Notes under the pieces: generated by a model | Database searches by the model: none | The model's input: the letters and a program-made list of their open reading frames with translations, nothing else | What the model was told of the DNA's origin: nothing | Assembly (NCBI GenBank): GCA_002404605.1 | Contig: DHKA01000080.1 | Location: forward strand, 1 to 57,056 | Direction of reading: 5' to 3' | DNA from: Clostridiales bacterium UBA4706 | Lineage (GTDB): Bacteria > Bacillota > Clostridia > Oscillospirales > Oscillospiraceae | Length of the DNA: 57,056 nt | Made by a program: the position numbers and the translations under genes | Part shown: one piece after another, positions 32,615-41,416 of the stretch | Position numbering within the stretch: the stretch's first letter is position 1 | Layout: every line of letters begins with the position of its first letter

Positions 32615-33169
32615 GTGAAAAACCGGAAGAGCGACGAAAAATTCGGCGGAGAAAACAACGTTGGCGATATCATTGAGCAGCTTGCCTACCGGGGCGACTT
32701 GAAATTCCGGCTGTCGGCCATGCTGTATCGGGGCGTCTCGGAGTCGAGAGATTACGGCGACGGCGAGCCTCTGAAAATGCTGGACGCGCACATTCTGGTC
32801 GACATCGACAAATACCCCGGCATACTGAGCGCGGACCTTGCGCAGCGCTGGTGTCGCACGCGCAGCGCCGTGTGCATCATCGTACAGCGGCTGGAGGATA
32901 ACGGGTACATCTATAAGGAGTACCTGCCCGGCAACAAAAAAGAACGTGCCCTGTTCTGCACGGAGAAGGGGAAAAATCTCTGTCGACTGCACCGGCAGTA
33001 CGACGCGATGCGCACGAGCGCGCTCATCAACGATCTGCTCCGCTATTGCACGGCGGATGAGATCGAAGCCTATTTCAAAGTGCTCGATCTGCAGATCCGC
33101 CTCATGCAGAAAGGCTATTACATCGACGCCGACGGCACGGTGGCCTTCAATTACGAAGAGGATAAATAA
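32615..33169 (+). CDS. MarR-type winged-helix regulator
   Basis: A 184-residue regulator. The GTG at 32615 has TTGGAG upstream. After a 55-residue helical start, the winged helix reads LSADLAQRWCRTRSAVCIIV (recognition helix), then RLEDNGYIYKEYLPGNKKERALFCTE, the wing with the usual Asn/Lys/Arg pattern of MarR. Long C-terminal helices would dimerise. It is somewhat longer than average MarR (about 145). It is the last gene of the permease-peptidase-glutaredoxin run and a candidate regulator for it and for the divergent MalY-DUF169 pair. Confidence 0.82.
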   Translation: MKNRKSDEKFGGENNVGDIIEQLAYRGDLKFRLSAMLYRGVSESRDYGDGEPLKMLDAHILVDIDKYPGILSADLAQRWCRTRSAVCIIVQRLEDNGYIYKEYLPGNKKERALFCTEKGKNLCRLHRQYDAMRTSALINDLLRYCTADEIEAYFKVLDLQIRLMQKGYYIDADGTVAFNYEEDK

Positions 33170-33171
33170 TA

Positions 33172-33214
33172 AAGCGAGAACCCGAAGCAGAAGACTTCGG
33201 GTTCTCGCTTTTTC
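33172..33214. terminator. Bidirectional terminator
   Basis: AAGCGAGAACCCGAAG / CTTCGGGTTCTCGCTT, a 16-bp stem with T-tract, between the convergent marR-like and OYE-type genes. Confidence 0.9.
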
Positions 33215-33219
33215 AGATA

Positions 33220-35220
33220 TCAGATGTGGTTTGCGACCTCGAAAGCGTCCCAGACGGCACTGTGGACGTTGTGGAATTCCTTGCAGTCGCCGATGGCGTA
33301 GACCTCGTCGCACTCCTGCATGGCGTTATAAAGCTCACGGTCCGGTGTGAAGCCGACGGCAAGTATGACCGTGTCGGCGGGGATCGTTTCCTCGGCACCG
33401 GTATCGAGATCACGGATGACGAGGCCGTTCTCCGTCGCCTTCACCGCGGTGGTGCGGCAGCGGACGTCCGTGCCATAGAACGGAACGAGCCGTTCGAGCA
33501 TTTCGCTGTTGGCCGAGCAAATGGGGGCGTTCACGGCGAGCAGCTTCGGCAGCGCCTCGACGATCGTGACCTTTTTGCCGAGATCTTTCGTGAGCCAGAG
33601 AGCCAGCTCGCAGCCGACCATGCCGCCGCCGATGACGACCGCGTGCTCGCCGACATTCTCGCCGCTCTGCGCAAGCGCGTCCTTCGCGGTGATGACATGG
33701 CGGTCGTCGCCCAGTGAGAACGTTTTCGCTTTCGCGCCGGTGGCGACGATGAGCGTATCGAATTCGAGCGTCTTCAGCTCTTCGGCAGTGAGCGGATGGT
33801 TGAAGTGGATCTCCACGCCGAGCTTTTCGAGCGTATGGGCATACCACGCGATCAGAGCGCGGTCGTCGTCCTTGAAGGACGGAACGCCGGCCTCGTACAG
33901 CGCGCCCCCCAGACGGCCGGAGGCTTCGTAAATGACCGGCTCGTGGCCGCGGATGGCGAGCACGCGGGCGGTCTCACAGCCGGCAATGCCGCCGCCGACG
34001 ATGACGACCTTCTTTTTGCGGAACACAGGATTATAGGCAAAGGCGCGTTCACGGGCACACTGGGGATTGACAGCGCAGTTGACCATGGAGTAGCGCTGGA
34101 TGCGGCCCATGCAGCCCTCCTGACAGCCGATGCAGGGGCGGATGTCGGCGGTCTTTCCGGCGCGGAGCTTGTTCACATAGTCGGGATCAGCGAGCAGCGG
34201 ACGGCCGAGCGAGACGATATCGCAGACACCGGTCCGCACGGCTTCAACGGCCATATCCGGATCGTCCATCCGCCCGGCGCAGAGAACTGGTACGCCCACG
34301 ACCTCCTTTACCGCCCTGGCGTACTTGCGGTACAGGCCCTTTTCCTGATACATGGGCGGATGGCTCCACCACCAGGAGTCATAAGAGCCGACGTCCACAT
34401 CAAGCGCGTCATAGCCGTAGGAAACGAGCAGCTTTGCCGCTTCCAGACCCTCTTCCATGTCGCGGCCCTTTTCGACGAACTCTTCACCCGGCAGCGCGCC
34501 CTCGCGCCAGTCCTTGATCATGCTCTTCGGGGAGAAGCGCAACGCCACGGGGAAGTCCGCGCCGCAGGTTTTTTTGATCTCCTCGACGATCTCGCGGGCG
34601 AAGCGCAGCCGGTTTTCCAGGCAGCCGCCGTATTCATCCGTGCGGTGATTGAAAAAGCTGATGGCGAACTGGTCGATGAGATAGCCCTCGTGCACCGCGT
34701 GGATCTCCACGCCGTCAAACCCGGCGCGCTTGGCATTGTAGGCGCCCTTGCCGAAGCTCTCCACGATGGCGTGGATCTCGTCCACGGTCAGTGCCCGGCA
34801 GGTCTTATCCAGCCAGCGGTGGGGGATCGGAGAGGGGGCGACCGGCGGAAACTCGCCGAGATTCGTCGGGATCGTGACGCGGCCAAAGCCGCCGGACATC
34901 TGCAGAAAGATCTTGCTGCCGTAGGCGTGGATGCGCTCGGTCATCTCCCGGCCCGTCCGGACAAAATGCACGGGATTGTATGTGCTGTTCGGGCAGTTGG
35001 GCATGGACTGCATTTCCACCGTGCAGTCGGAAAACGTGACGCCCGTGATGATGAGGCCCGTGCCGCCCTTGGCGCGCTCGGTGTAGTAATCAATGCCGCG
35101 CTGGTTAAAGCCGCCCTGCGCGTCCGCCAGTCCCAGCGGGCCCATCGGGGCCATGGCAAATCGGTTTTTCAGCTGTACCTTGCCGATGCTGACCGGCGTA
35201 AAAAGCTCCGGATATTTCAT
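33220..35220 (-). CDS. OYE-type NADH:flavin oxidoreductase / 2,4-dienoyl-CoA reductase family
   Basis: A 666-residue three-cofactor enoate reductase. The N-terminal FMN barrel (residues 1-370) opens FTPVSIGKVQLKNRFAMAPM and has the DGVEIHAVHEGYLIDQF motif. The [4Fe-4S] cysteines are in CIGCQEGCMGR plus the following NCAVNP. The C-terminal half has FAD and NAD Rossmann motifs (VVIVGGGIAGCETARVLA and VVIGGGMVGCELALWL). Such enzymes reduce C=C bonds of enoates, dienoyl-CoA, or bile acid and flavonoid intermediates in gut anaerobes. The ATG at 35220 has AGGAGGG upstream. It is divergent from a TetR regulator, with a 34-bp palindrome between them that surely controls it. Confidence 0.93.
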   Translation of the reverse strand: MKYPELFTPVSIGKVQLKNRFAMAPMGPLGLADAQGGFNQRGIDYYTERAKGGTGLIITGVTFSDCTVEMQSMPNCPNSTYNPVHFVRTGREMTERIHAYGSKIFLQMSGGFGRVTIPTNLGEFPPVAPSPIPHRWLDKTCRALTVDEIHAIVESFGKGAYNAKRAGFDGVEIHAVHEGYLIDQFAISFFNHRTDEYGGCLENRLRFAREIVEEIKKTCGADFPVALRFSPKSMIKDWREGALPGEEFVEKGRDMEEGLEAAKLLVSYGYDALDVDVGSYDSWWWSHPPMYQEKGLYRKYARAVKEVVGVPVLCAGRMDDPDMAVEAVRTGVCDIVSLGRPLLADPDYVNKLRAGKTADIRPCIGCQEGCMGRIQRYSMVNCAVNPQCARERAFAYNPVFRKKKVVIVGGGIAGCETARVLAIRGHEPVIYEASGRLGGALYEAGVPSFKDDDRALIAWYAHTLEKLGVEIHFNHPLTAEELKTLEFDTLIVATGAKAKTFSLGDDRHVITAKDALAQSGENVGEHAVVIGGGMVGCELALWLTKDLGKKVTIVEALPKLLAVNAPICSANSEMLERLVPFYGTDVRCRTTAVKATENGLVIRDLDTGAEETIPADTVILAVGFTPDRELYNAMQECDEVYAIGDCKEFHNVHSAVWDAFEVANHI

Positions 35221-35246
35221 TGCGCCCTCCTGTGTTGTGTTTGAAA

Positions 35247-35280
35247 ATATCAAAAAGTGAACACGTTCACTTTTTGATAT
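35247..35280. promoter_or_regulatory. 34-bp palindromic TetR operator
   Basis: Two perfect 16-bp arms, ATATCAAAAAGTGAAC and GTTCACTTTTTGATAT, flank the centre AC. It is 27 bases before the oxidoreductase start and 110 bases before the tetR start. Size and symmetry fit the site of a TetR dimer or dimer pair. Confidence 0.85.
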
Positions 35281-35389
35281 AACTATAAAACGACTTTTTC
35301 ACAATGTCAATACAGAAACGAAAAGGATTTGCGAAATTCAGAGGAATACACTATAATAGACCGGAAAATACAGCAAATTGGAGAATCGC

Positions 35390-35962
35390 ATGGACGAGAA
35401 GAACCGAGAAAAGAAATCCGACCGCACCCGGCAGCGGTTGGCGGCGGCAGCCATCGCCGCGATGACGGAATGGGGCTATCAGGGCGTCACGATCCGCGAT
35501 ATCTGCGAGCGGGCAGGGGTGTCCATTGGATCGTTTTACCGATACTTTGATACGAAATCGGATGTGCTGCGCGAAATGTACGAGACCGGCGACGAGCTCA
35601 TGCAGCACGAGGATGAAGCGCTCCTCACCCGGCCGTGGATGGAGCGCGTATCGGCGTTCATCGATAAATATGCCCGGCTGAACGTGGACACGGGGCTCGA
35701 CGCGATGCGCGTGCTCTATAACCCGGAGAACACGTGGTTCACGCGTGTGCGCCCAATGCAGCAAAAACTTGAGATGCTGCTCTCCGGGGCGCAGAGCGCC
35801 GGAGAGCTGACGGCGGAATACTCCGCTACGGAGCTGACGGAGCTCTTTTTCGTATGTATGCGCGGAATTTGCTACGATTGGTGCATTTCCGGCGGCGCAT
35901 ACGATCTGGAACAGCGCATGAACCACCAAATGTCGCTCCTTCTCCGCGGCTTTCTCGTTTGA
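35390..35962 (+). CDS. TetR-family transcriptional regulator
   Basis: A 190-residue repressor. The N-terminal HTH is TRQRLAAAAIAAMTEWGYQG then TIRDICERAGVSIGSFYRYF, the diagnostic TetR pattern (residues about 12-55). The C-terminal ligand-binding domain is helical. The ATG at 35390 has TTGGAGA upstream; the in-frame TTG at 35378 is rejected. It is divergent from the OYE-type reductase, with the 35247-35280 palindrome between, so it probably represses the reductase and itself until the reductase substrate or a related compound binds. Confidence 0.9.
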   Translation: MDEKNREKKSDRTRQRLAAAAIAAMTEWGYQGVTIRDICERAGVSIGSFYRYFDTKSDVLREMYETGDELMQHEDEALLTRPWMERVSAFIDKYARLNVDTGLDAMRVLYNPENTWFTRVRPMQQKLEMLLSGAQSAGELTAEYSATELTELFFVCMRGICYDWCISGGAYDLEQRMNHQMSLLLRGFLV

Positions 35963-35975
35963 GACGATAAAAGAG

Positions 35976-36016
35976 CAGCACCCCCTCTGCTTTCGACAGA
36001 GGGGGTGCTGTTTGCG
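35976..36016. terminator. Bidirectional terminator
   Basis: CAGCACCCCCTCTG / CAGAGGGGGTGCTG, loop CTTTCGA-like, with TTTG on one side and TTTTATCG on the other, between convergent tetR and the glycosyltransferase. Confidence 0.85.
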
Positions 36017-36026
36017 CGGGCATGAT

Positions 36027-37145
36027 TCAGTGCTGGGTAAAGTATGCCAGCACCTCGGGCAGAACGCGGTCAAGAGCGTATTTTTCGGTGTTTTCCTTTG
36101 CCGCGGCGCCCATTTTCCCACGCAGCGCAGCGTCGCGGCCGAGCGTCTGCACGGCTTCGGCAAACGCTGCCGCGTCACCGAACGGGACGAGATAGCCTGC
36201 GCCGGAGCCTTCCAGCAGATCCTCGTGTCCCTTCACCCGCGTGAGTACGCAGGGGAGCGCCGTGTGCATCGCTTCCATCACCGCGAACGGCAGCCCCTCC
36301 GACCGGCTTGCGGAAACGCAGATATCCGCCGCGGCAAGCGCGCCGCGCACATCGGAGAGCTGCCCCGGAAACCGGCAGCGGGAAGATATGCCGAGCGCTT
36401 CGGCTTCGATTTTGCACTCTTCCAGCAGCGCCCCGTCGCCGGGGAGCAGGAGATAATAGTTTTCCGGCAGCCAGGAGAGGGTTTGAAGGAGCAGCGTCTG
36501 GTTTTTGCGCCGGGAGAATTCCGCGGCACAGACGAGACACACGGCGTCCTCCGGCAGGGAATACGCCGCCCTTGCCGCGGCGCGCTCCTCCGGTGCGGCG
36601 GGGGAAAAGCGGCCAAAATCAACGCCCATGCCGGGGATAAAATAAACATCTCCGCGGCAGAGCCGGTGTTTTTTTGCAATGGCCTCGTCGCAGCGGTTCA
36701 TAACGAGAATGTCGTCCGTAACGCCCGCCGTCAGCTTTTCCGCCGCGAGCAGCACCGTGCGTCGCAGCGCGCCGGTATCGCCGTCGAAGAGATACCCGTG
36801 CACCGTGTTGACGACGCGGGTGTGCTTTTTTCCTGCGAGCATCACGCCGAGACGGGTGAAAAACGCAGCGAGCGAAGTGTGCGTCACGATGACGTCATAC
36901 CGATTCTCACGGATGACTTGTGCCAGGAGCGCGGCAGCGCGGAAATTTTTCGGCGATACGAAGCTCTTCGTAAACGGCACGGCGAGAAAGCGTACGCCCT
37001 CGCCGAGAGCTTCGCCGCTGCCGTTCGCCGCGGCGGTCACATCCCAGCCGAGCGAGCGCAGCGCGGCGAGATACGGCAGATGAAAGCTCCGAAGATGCGC
37101 GCTGCTGGAGGCCGTATATAAAATTTTCGGTGTGCAGCTGCTCAT
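36027..37145 (-). CDS. GT4 family glycosyltransferase
   Basis: A 372-residue GT-B enzyme that transfers a sugar from a nucleotide donor in surface polysaccharide or exopolysaccharide synthesis. The N-terminal half has VNTVHGYLF and a domain typical of GT4 subfamily (Glyco_trans_4-like). The C-terminal half carries CAAEFSRRKNQTLLLQ and the donor-binding ADICVSASRSEGLPFAVMEAM, with the two Glu of the EX7E motif. The ATG at 37145 (MSSCTPKILYT) has GGAGG upstream. It is divergent from the polyprenyl glycosylphosphotransferase 164 bp away, probably one functional locus. The donor sugar is unknown. Confidence 0.9.
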   Translation of the reverse strand: MSSCTPKILYTASSSAHLRSFHLPYLAALRSLGWDVTAAANGSGEALGEGVRFLAVPFTKSFVSPKNFRAAALLAQVIRENRYDVIVTHTSLAAFFTRLGVMLAGKKHTRVVNTVHGYLFDGDTGALRRTVLLAAEKLTAGVTDDILVMNRCDEAIAKKHRLCRGDVYFIPGMGVDFGRFSPAAPEERAAARAAYSLPEDAVCLVCAAEFSRRKNQTLLLQTLSWLPENYYLLLPGDGALLEECKIEAEALGISSRCRFPGQLSDVRGALAAADICVSASRSEGLPFAVMEAMHTALPCVLTRVKGHEDLLEGSGAGYLVPFGDAAAFAEAVQTLGRDAALRGKMGAAAKENTEKYALDRVLPEVLAYFTQH

Positions 37146-37308
37146 GGCGTCCTCCGAAATAAACCTTTCTTCCCGGATTATAACAGAAATCGTGGAAGAA
37201 ACAAACCATTTGTGGTAAAATATAGCTGTATAAGCGCGGGCGCGAACCACGCCGCGCGGCAAACCGTCTAAAAACTGACAAAACCTTCCTTATACGGCGG
37301 AAAATACA

Positions 37309-38688
37309 ATGAATAAAAGAAAAACAAAAAAGACCGTCCTCTGGGCGGCAACGGATATGGCGCTGTCCGTGGCGGCGATGGCGGCGGCGTTTTTTATCCG
37401 ATTTGTGCTCTTCCGGGGCGAAAACCCGGTCGGCGGCTTCGGGTATCATATGCTGTGGGCGGGGCTGTTCTCGCCGGTGTACGCCGTGCTTTTCGGTCTG
37501 CTCGGCGTTTATGAGCCGCAGCCGCAGCGCGGCTTCATCCACGAGTTAGGCAGCATCGTTCTCGGCTGCACGTTCGGCGTGATGCTGTACATCGATCTCA
37601 TCTTCGTGTTCCGCGTGGTGGACTTTTCGCGCTGGATGATCCTTCTCTGCTATCTGCTGCTCATCGCGTTCACCGGCGCGCGCGGCTTTATTGCGCACCG
37701 TCTGCTCCGCCGGCAGTACCGCGCCGGAAATGGGCTGCGCCGCCTTGTCATCATCGGCGAGGGGCCTGCGGCGCGCGAATGTCTGCGCCGCGTGAAGAAG
37801 GGACGCGACGCCGGGTGGACGGTCATCGGCAGCGTGGGCGCGTCGGCGCTCAGCGGCGTGCCGCATCTGGGGGAATACGATTCCCTGCGCACGGTGCTCG
37901 AGACGAATGTGCCGGACGAGGCGGTGATCGCCATGGAGGAAAACCAGGCGGAACGGCTCGGCGGGATACTGCGCGAATGCGAAGACACCGGCGTGAAGCT
38001 CGCGCTGCTGCCGATCGGGTATGAATATATGTCGCGCCACCCGTATGTGGAAGAGCTGTGCGGCCTGCCGCTGGTGAACGTCCGACGCGTGCCGCTCGAC
38101 AATGCCGGCGCGGACATCGTCAAGCGCCTTTTTGACATTCTCGCGAGTCTCCTGCTCATCGTGCTCACATCGCCCGTCATGCTCGTCGCCGCGATCGGCA
38201 CACGCCTTTCTTCTCCGGGACCGGTCTTGTTCCGACAGGAGCGCATCGGCAAGGATAAGAAGCCCTTTTATATGCTCAAATTCCGTTCCATGCGTGTGAA
38301 CGCGCAGTCGGACACCGCGTGGACACGCGACCATGATCCCCGCCGCACGGCGTGGGGGGCGTTCATGCGCCGGTACTCCATCGACGAGCTGCCGCAGCTC
38401 TTTAACGTCCTTGCGGGCGATATGTCGCTCGTCGGCCCGCGGCCGGAGATCCCGCGGTACGTCGATCACTTCAAATACAGCATTCCGCTTTATATGGTGC
38501 GCCACCAGGTGCGCCCCGGCATCACCGGCTGGGCGCAGGTCAACGGTCTGCGCGGCGATACCTCCATCCGTGCGCGGGTGGACTACGATCTCTATTATAT
38601 CGAAAACTGGTCGATGCTGTTTGACATCAAGATCCTGCTTATGACGCCGTTCAAGGGCGTGGTGAACCATCAGGAATCATTGAAATAG
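37309..38688 (+). CDS. Polyprenyl glycosylphosphotransferase (exopolysaccharide initiation)
   Basis: A 459-residue initiating enzyme that transfers a sugar-1-phosphate onto undecaprenyl phosphate. Four N-terminal helices (to about residue 125), a Rossmann-like CoA-binding domain (VIIGEGPAARECL), a fifth helix (KRLFDILASLLLIVL) and the bacterial sugar-transferase core: GPVLFRQERIGKDKKPFYML, SIDELPQLFNVLAGDMSLVG, GPRPE, and RPGITGWAQVNG. The length matches WcaJ/WbaP-like enzymes. Ribosome site GCGGAAAA is weak. DUF2284 and an exonuclease gene follow closely, perhaps as an operon. With the divergent GT4 it marks a small surface-glycan locus without the polymerase or flippase. Confidence 0.92.
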   Translation: MNKRKTKKTVLWAATDMALSVAAMAAAFFIRFVLFRGENPVGGFGYHMLWAGLFSPVYAVLFGLLGVYEPQPQRGFIHELGSIVLGCTFGVMLYIDLIFVFRVVDFSRWMILLCYLLLIAFTGARGFIAHRLLRRQYRAGNGLRRLVIIGEGPAARECLRRVKKGRDAGWTVIGSVGASALSGVPHLGEYDSLRTVLETNVPDEAVIAMEENQAERLGGILRECEDTGVKLALLPIGYEYMSRHPYVEELCGLPLVNVRRVPLDNAGADIVKRLFDILASLLLIVLTSPVMLVAAIGTRLSSPGPVLFRQERIGKDKKPFYMLKFRSMRVNAQSDTAWTRDHDPRRTAWGAFMRRYSIDELPQLFNVLAGDMSLVGPRPEIPRYVDHFKYSIPLYMVRHQVRPGITGWAQVNGLRGDTSIRARVDYDLYYIENWSMLFDIKILLMTPFKGVVNHQESLK

Positions 38689-38699
38689 GAGAGAAACCC

Positions 38700-39260
38700 A
38701 TGGAAAAGAGAGAAAACGGCGTGCGTGTAGAGCACCTCACCGGCGCGCTGCCGATGAGCGAGATGCTGGAAAAGTATGTGGATGTGGAAAAATTCCTCGG
38801 CTGCTGCGCCGCGTGCCCGCGCTGCGGTCAGACGTGGTCGTGCCCGCCCTATGACTTTGACCCCGCGGCGGTCTGGCCGCAGTACGAAGCTCTTACGTTG
38901 TACGCTGTGCAGGTGTTCCCGGAGAGCGACGAGGCGAAAGCCGCGGCGCTCGCCGACCCCGAGATGTTCCTCCGCCCGTATCGGAGAGCATTTGACGTGC
39001 TGCTCGAAGAGCGGGAGCACGAAACGCCCCGTTCGATCCGGCTGGACGCGGGGCGCTGCCTCGTGTGCGAGCGGTGTGCGCGCCGGGACGGAAAGCCCTG
39101 CCGGTTTCCGGAAAAGCTCCGCTATTCGCTCGAATCGCTCGGCGCAAACGTCGGCGCGCTCGCCGCGGACAAGCTGGGCGCGCCGCTCCAATGGGGGACG
39201 AAGGACGCGCCGCCGGAATACTTCGTTCTGGTCGGCGCGGTGATGACGAAGGGAGAATAA
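38700..39260 (+). CDS. DUF2284 cysteine-rich predicted metal-binding protein
   Basis: A 186-residue protein of DUF2284. The N-terminal half has CCAACPRCGQTWSCPPYDFD (residues about 39-58) and the C-terminal half has CLVCERCARRDGKPCRFP (near 120-137), two Cys clusters that could bind one or two Fe-S or zinc centres. AGGAGAG precedes the ATG at 38700, 11 bases after the sugar-transferase stop, and the exonuclease gene starts three bases after its own stop. The biochemical role is unknown; the family is common in anaerobic bacteria and archaea. Confidence 0.9.
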   Translation: MEKRENGVRVEHLTGALPMSEMLEKYVDVEKFLGCCAACPRCGQTWSCPPYDFDPAAVWPQYEALTLYAVQVFPESDEAKAAALADPEMFLRPYRRAFDVLLEEREHETPRSIRLDAGRCLVCERCARRDGKPCRFPEKLRYSLESLGANVGALAADKLGAPLQWGTKDAPPEYFVLVGAVMTKGE

Positions 39261-39263
39261 GGA

Positions 39264-39929
39264 ATGCTCGAAAGCCTTTTTCAAACCTACGATTCCGTCA
39301 TCGTGCTCGATACGGAGACGACCGGCGTGAACTGCAAGTCCGACGAGATCATCGAACTCGGCTTCCTGCGGCTCGACCGGAGCGGTGCGCGCACGGAGGA
39401 GGACTATCTCATCCGCCTCTCACCGGGGCGCCGTCTGCCGCCGGCCATCACGCAGCTCACCGGCATCCGCGAGGATGAGCTTTTTCAAAACGGCGTGGAA
39501 AAGGATGTGGCGGCGGAGGCGTTCGTCCGTTCGCTCGCCGGGGAGAAGCCGCTCGTGTGCGCGTACAACGCGCAGTTTGATCTGTGCTTCCTCTTTTACT
39601 TCCTGCACCGGCTCGGCTGCGCCGAGGTGTTGAAAAAAGCGCAGTTTCTCGATATCATGGCGATCTACAAGGATCGGCGGGACTATCCGCACAAGCTCTG
39701 CAACGCCGTAGAGAGCTATGGTGTCGATGGCGTGAACTCCCACCGCGCCGTGGACGACGCCAACGCTGCGCTCGAGGTGCTGCTCGCCATGGAGCGGGAG
39801 CGCGCCGATATCGAACGGTACATAAATCTTTTCGGCTACAATCCCAAATACGGCGTACCGAAGCCGAAGATCGGCTCCGTCCGCTATGAGCCGCAGCCGT
39901 ATCAGAGACAAAAGCTGCTGTACGAATAA
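39264..39929 (+). CDS. DnaQ-like 3'-5' exonuclease
   Basis: A 221-residue DEDDh exonuclease related to the DNA polymerase III epsilon chain and RNase T. Exo I is VLDTETTGVNCKSDEIIELG near residue 14 (Asp, Glu), Exo II is CAYNAQFDLCFLFYF (Asp), and Exo III is SHRAVDDANAAL (His and Asp). The C-terminal 45 residues (KYGVPKPKIGSVRYEPQPYQ) are a short tail without a known domain. GGGAGAATAAGG lies before the ATG at 39264. It probably trims DNA or RNA ends in repair or turnover; there is no helicase or polymerase partner next to it. Confidence 0.9.
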   Translation: MLESLFQTYDSVIVLDTETTGVNCKSDEIIELGFLRLDRSGARTEEDYLIRLSPGRRLPPAITQLTGIREDELFQNGVEKDVAAEAFVRSLAGEKPLVCAYNAQFDLCFLFYFLHRLGCAEVLKKAQFLDIMAIYKDRRDYPHKLCNAVESYGVDGVNSHRAVDDANAALEVLLAMERERADIERYINLFGYNPKYGVPKPKIGSVRYEPQPYQRQKLLYE

Positions 39930-39937
39930 TGAAAATG

Positions 39938-39972
39938 CACCCCCGCGGGATCTTCCCGCGGGGGTGCGCTGT
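39938..39972. terminator. Terminator after exonuclease and anti-sigma-like genes
   Basis: GCACCCCCGCGGG / CCCGCGGGGGTGC, 13-bp stem with loop ATCTT, between convergent genes. T-tracts are short. Confidence 0.75.
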
Positions 39973-39988
39973 ATCTTCGGTATCCTTT

Positions 39989-40906
39989 TTATCCGAGTTT
40001 TGCAAAATCAAAGAGCTCCGCGAACGCCTCCAGATCTTCCTTCGTGACCGGCTCCGGCATGAAGAGACTGTTGCCCTCCGTGCCGCCGAGCAGATTGATC
40101 GCCACGAACGCCTTCGGCTGGTCGGACATCACGACGCAGCGGCTCGGGCCGAGCGAGAGCTGCACCTCGTCGCCGCGGGAGGTCGTGTAGATCCACTCCT
40201 CATAATCCTCGGCGTTGCCGATGTTCAGCGTGACTTCGGAGAACGCGCCCTTGACGTACCGGCCGAGCTGGTATTCATAGCTCTTGCCGGAAACGTTCGT
40301 GCCGTAGGCCTGGAACGAGCCGTCCTCGTAGAGATAGCCGCTCACAGCGGCGCAGTCGGTAAGGAAGGGCTCTGCTTCCAGCAGCGTGTAGAGCGTAGTT
40401 TCGCTGTCAAAGTCCGTCACGGACGTGTGCAGCCGCAGATTATACTTGCGGGTGATCTGGTCAAGCTCGTTGGCCATATCCTGCGTGGAGACGGAGTAAA
40501 GATCGTACTTTTCCGACAGACAGGCAGCCGTTTCCTTTGCCATGGCGGCGGTATCGTACGACGCGAGAAAGTCCATCCACTCGGCGTTTGCCTTGAACTC
40601 CGGGCTCTCGGGCACACCCTGCAGGGCGATGACGGTGCTGTCGCTCGCCGGTTCCGCCGTGGCGGAGACTGCGGCGGGGGAAGCGTTCGGGTCGGTGACG
40701 GTGAGACTCTTCAAACCGAAAAAGTCTGTGGCCAGCGCCGTGCCGCCGAGCACCGCGGCGAGCAGCGCCGCCGCGACGAGAGCACCCGTGCCGAACCGGA
40801 AGCGCCGCATCTTCGGCTTTTCCTCCAGCGCGGAAAGTGTTTCCTTCATCCGTGCCTCAAACGATGCGGGAACCTCTTCAAACATATTGTCCCAGGAATC
40901 CCTCAT
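39989..40906 (-). CDS. Putative anti-sigma factor, single-pass membrane protein
   Basis: A 305-residue protein encoded directly after an ECF sigma factor with a start-stop ATGA overlap. The first 35 residues are cytoplasmic (FEEVPASFEARMKETLSALE, a likely sigma-binding helix), followed by one membrane helix (residues about 39-60, TGALVAAALLAAVLGGTALA) and a 240-residue outside domain of alternating strands. No zinc-binding ZAS motif is visible, so it is of a non-zinc type. Position and topology support sigma-factor control by an external signal; the sensed signal is unknown. Confidence 0.75.
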   Translation of the reverse strand: MRDSWDNMFEEVPASFEARMKETLSALEEKPKMRRFRFGTGALVAAALLAAVLGGTALATDFFGLKSLTVTDPNASPAAVSATAEPASDSTVIALQGVPESPEFKANAEWMDFLASYDTAAMAKETAACLSEKYDLYSVSTQDMANELDQITRKYNLRLHTSVTDFDSETTLYTLLEAEPFLTDCAAVSGYLYEDGSFQAYGTNVSGKSYEYQLGRYVKGAFSEVTLNIGNAEDYEEWIYTTSRGDEVQLSLGPSRCVVMSDQPKAFVAINLLGGTEGNSLFMPEPVTKEDLEAFAELFDFAKLG

Positions 40907-41373
40907 ACCGGCACCTCCTCACCTAAAACATCGCGGAGCTTTCCGCGCCCGGCAAACAGCCGGGATTTGACCGTACCCTCGGGGATCTGCAAAATACGGG
41001 ATATCTCCCGTATGCTGAAACCCTCTACATAAAATAAGAGGATCGGCATGCGGTAGATCTCATCCAAACCCATCACGGCGTCGCGCAGCTCGCGGTCGCC
41101 GCTCTCGGGGGCGACCGCCTCCGGCATCTCGTCGAGCAGAACGATCTTGCTCCCCCGACGGCAGATGTCGTAGCATTCATTGATGAGAATGCGCGTCACC
41201 CATGCGCGGAACGCGCCCTCGCTTTTGAGCGAATCACGCTTTTCCCACGCTTTGCATATACACTCCTGCACCGCGTCCTCTCGGTCGGCCTCGCTGCGGA
41301 GAATGCCGCAGGAAACGTGGTAGAGCGTTTTTTTCATGTCCATGATCTGGACGGTAAACTCTTCGGCTGTCAT
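40903..41373 (-). CDS. ECF RNA polymerase sigma factor
   Basis: A 156-residue ECF sigma factor. Region 2 is recognised by REDAVQECICKAWEKRDSL and region 4 by FSIREISRILQIPEGTVKSR, a helix-turn-helix that reads the -35 element. The ATG at 41373 (MTAEEFTVQIMD) has GAGAGAG upstream; the longer frame to 41454 is basic and not family-like. Upstream at 41417-41443 is a TGAACC-16-CGTCT promoter of the kind ECF sigma factors recognise, so it probably drives its own operon with the anti-sigma gene. Confidence 0.92.
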   Translation of the reverse strand: MTAEEFTVQIMDMKKTLYHVSCGILRSEADREDAVQECICKAWEKRDSLKSEGAFRAWVTRILINECYDICRRGSKIVLLDEMPEAVAPESGDRELRDAVMGLDEIYRMPILLFYVEGFSIREISRILQIPEGTVKSRLFAGRGKLRDVLGEEVPV

Positions 41374-41416
41374 ACGCAAACTCTCTCTGAGAGGCTTTAT
41401 GCCTTTCTGTAAAGAA

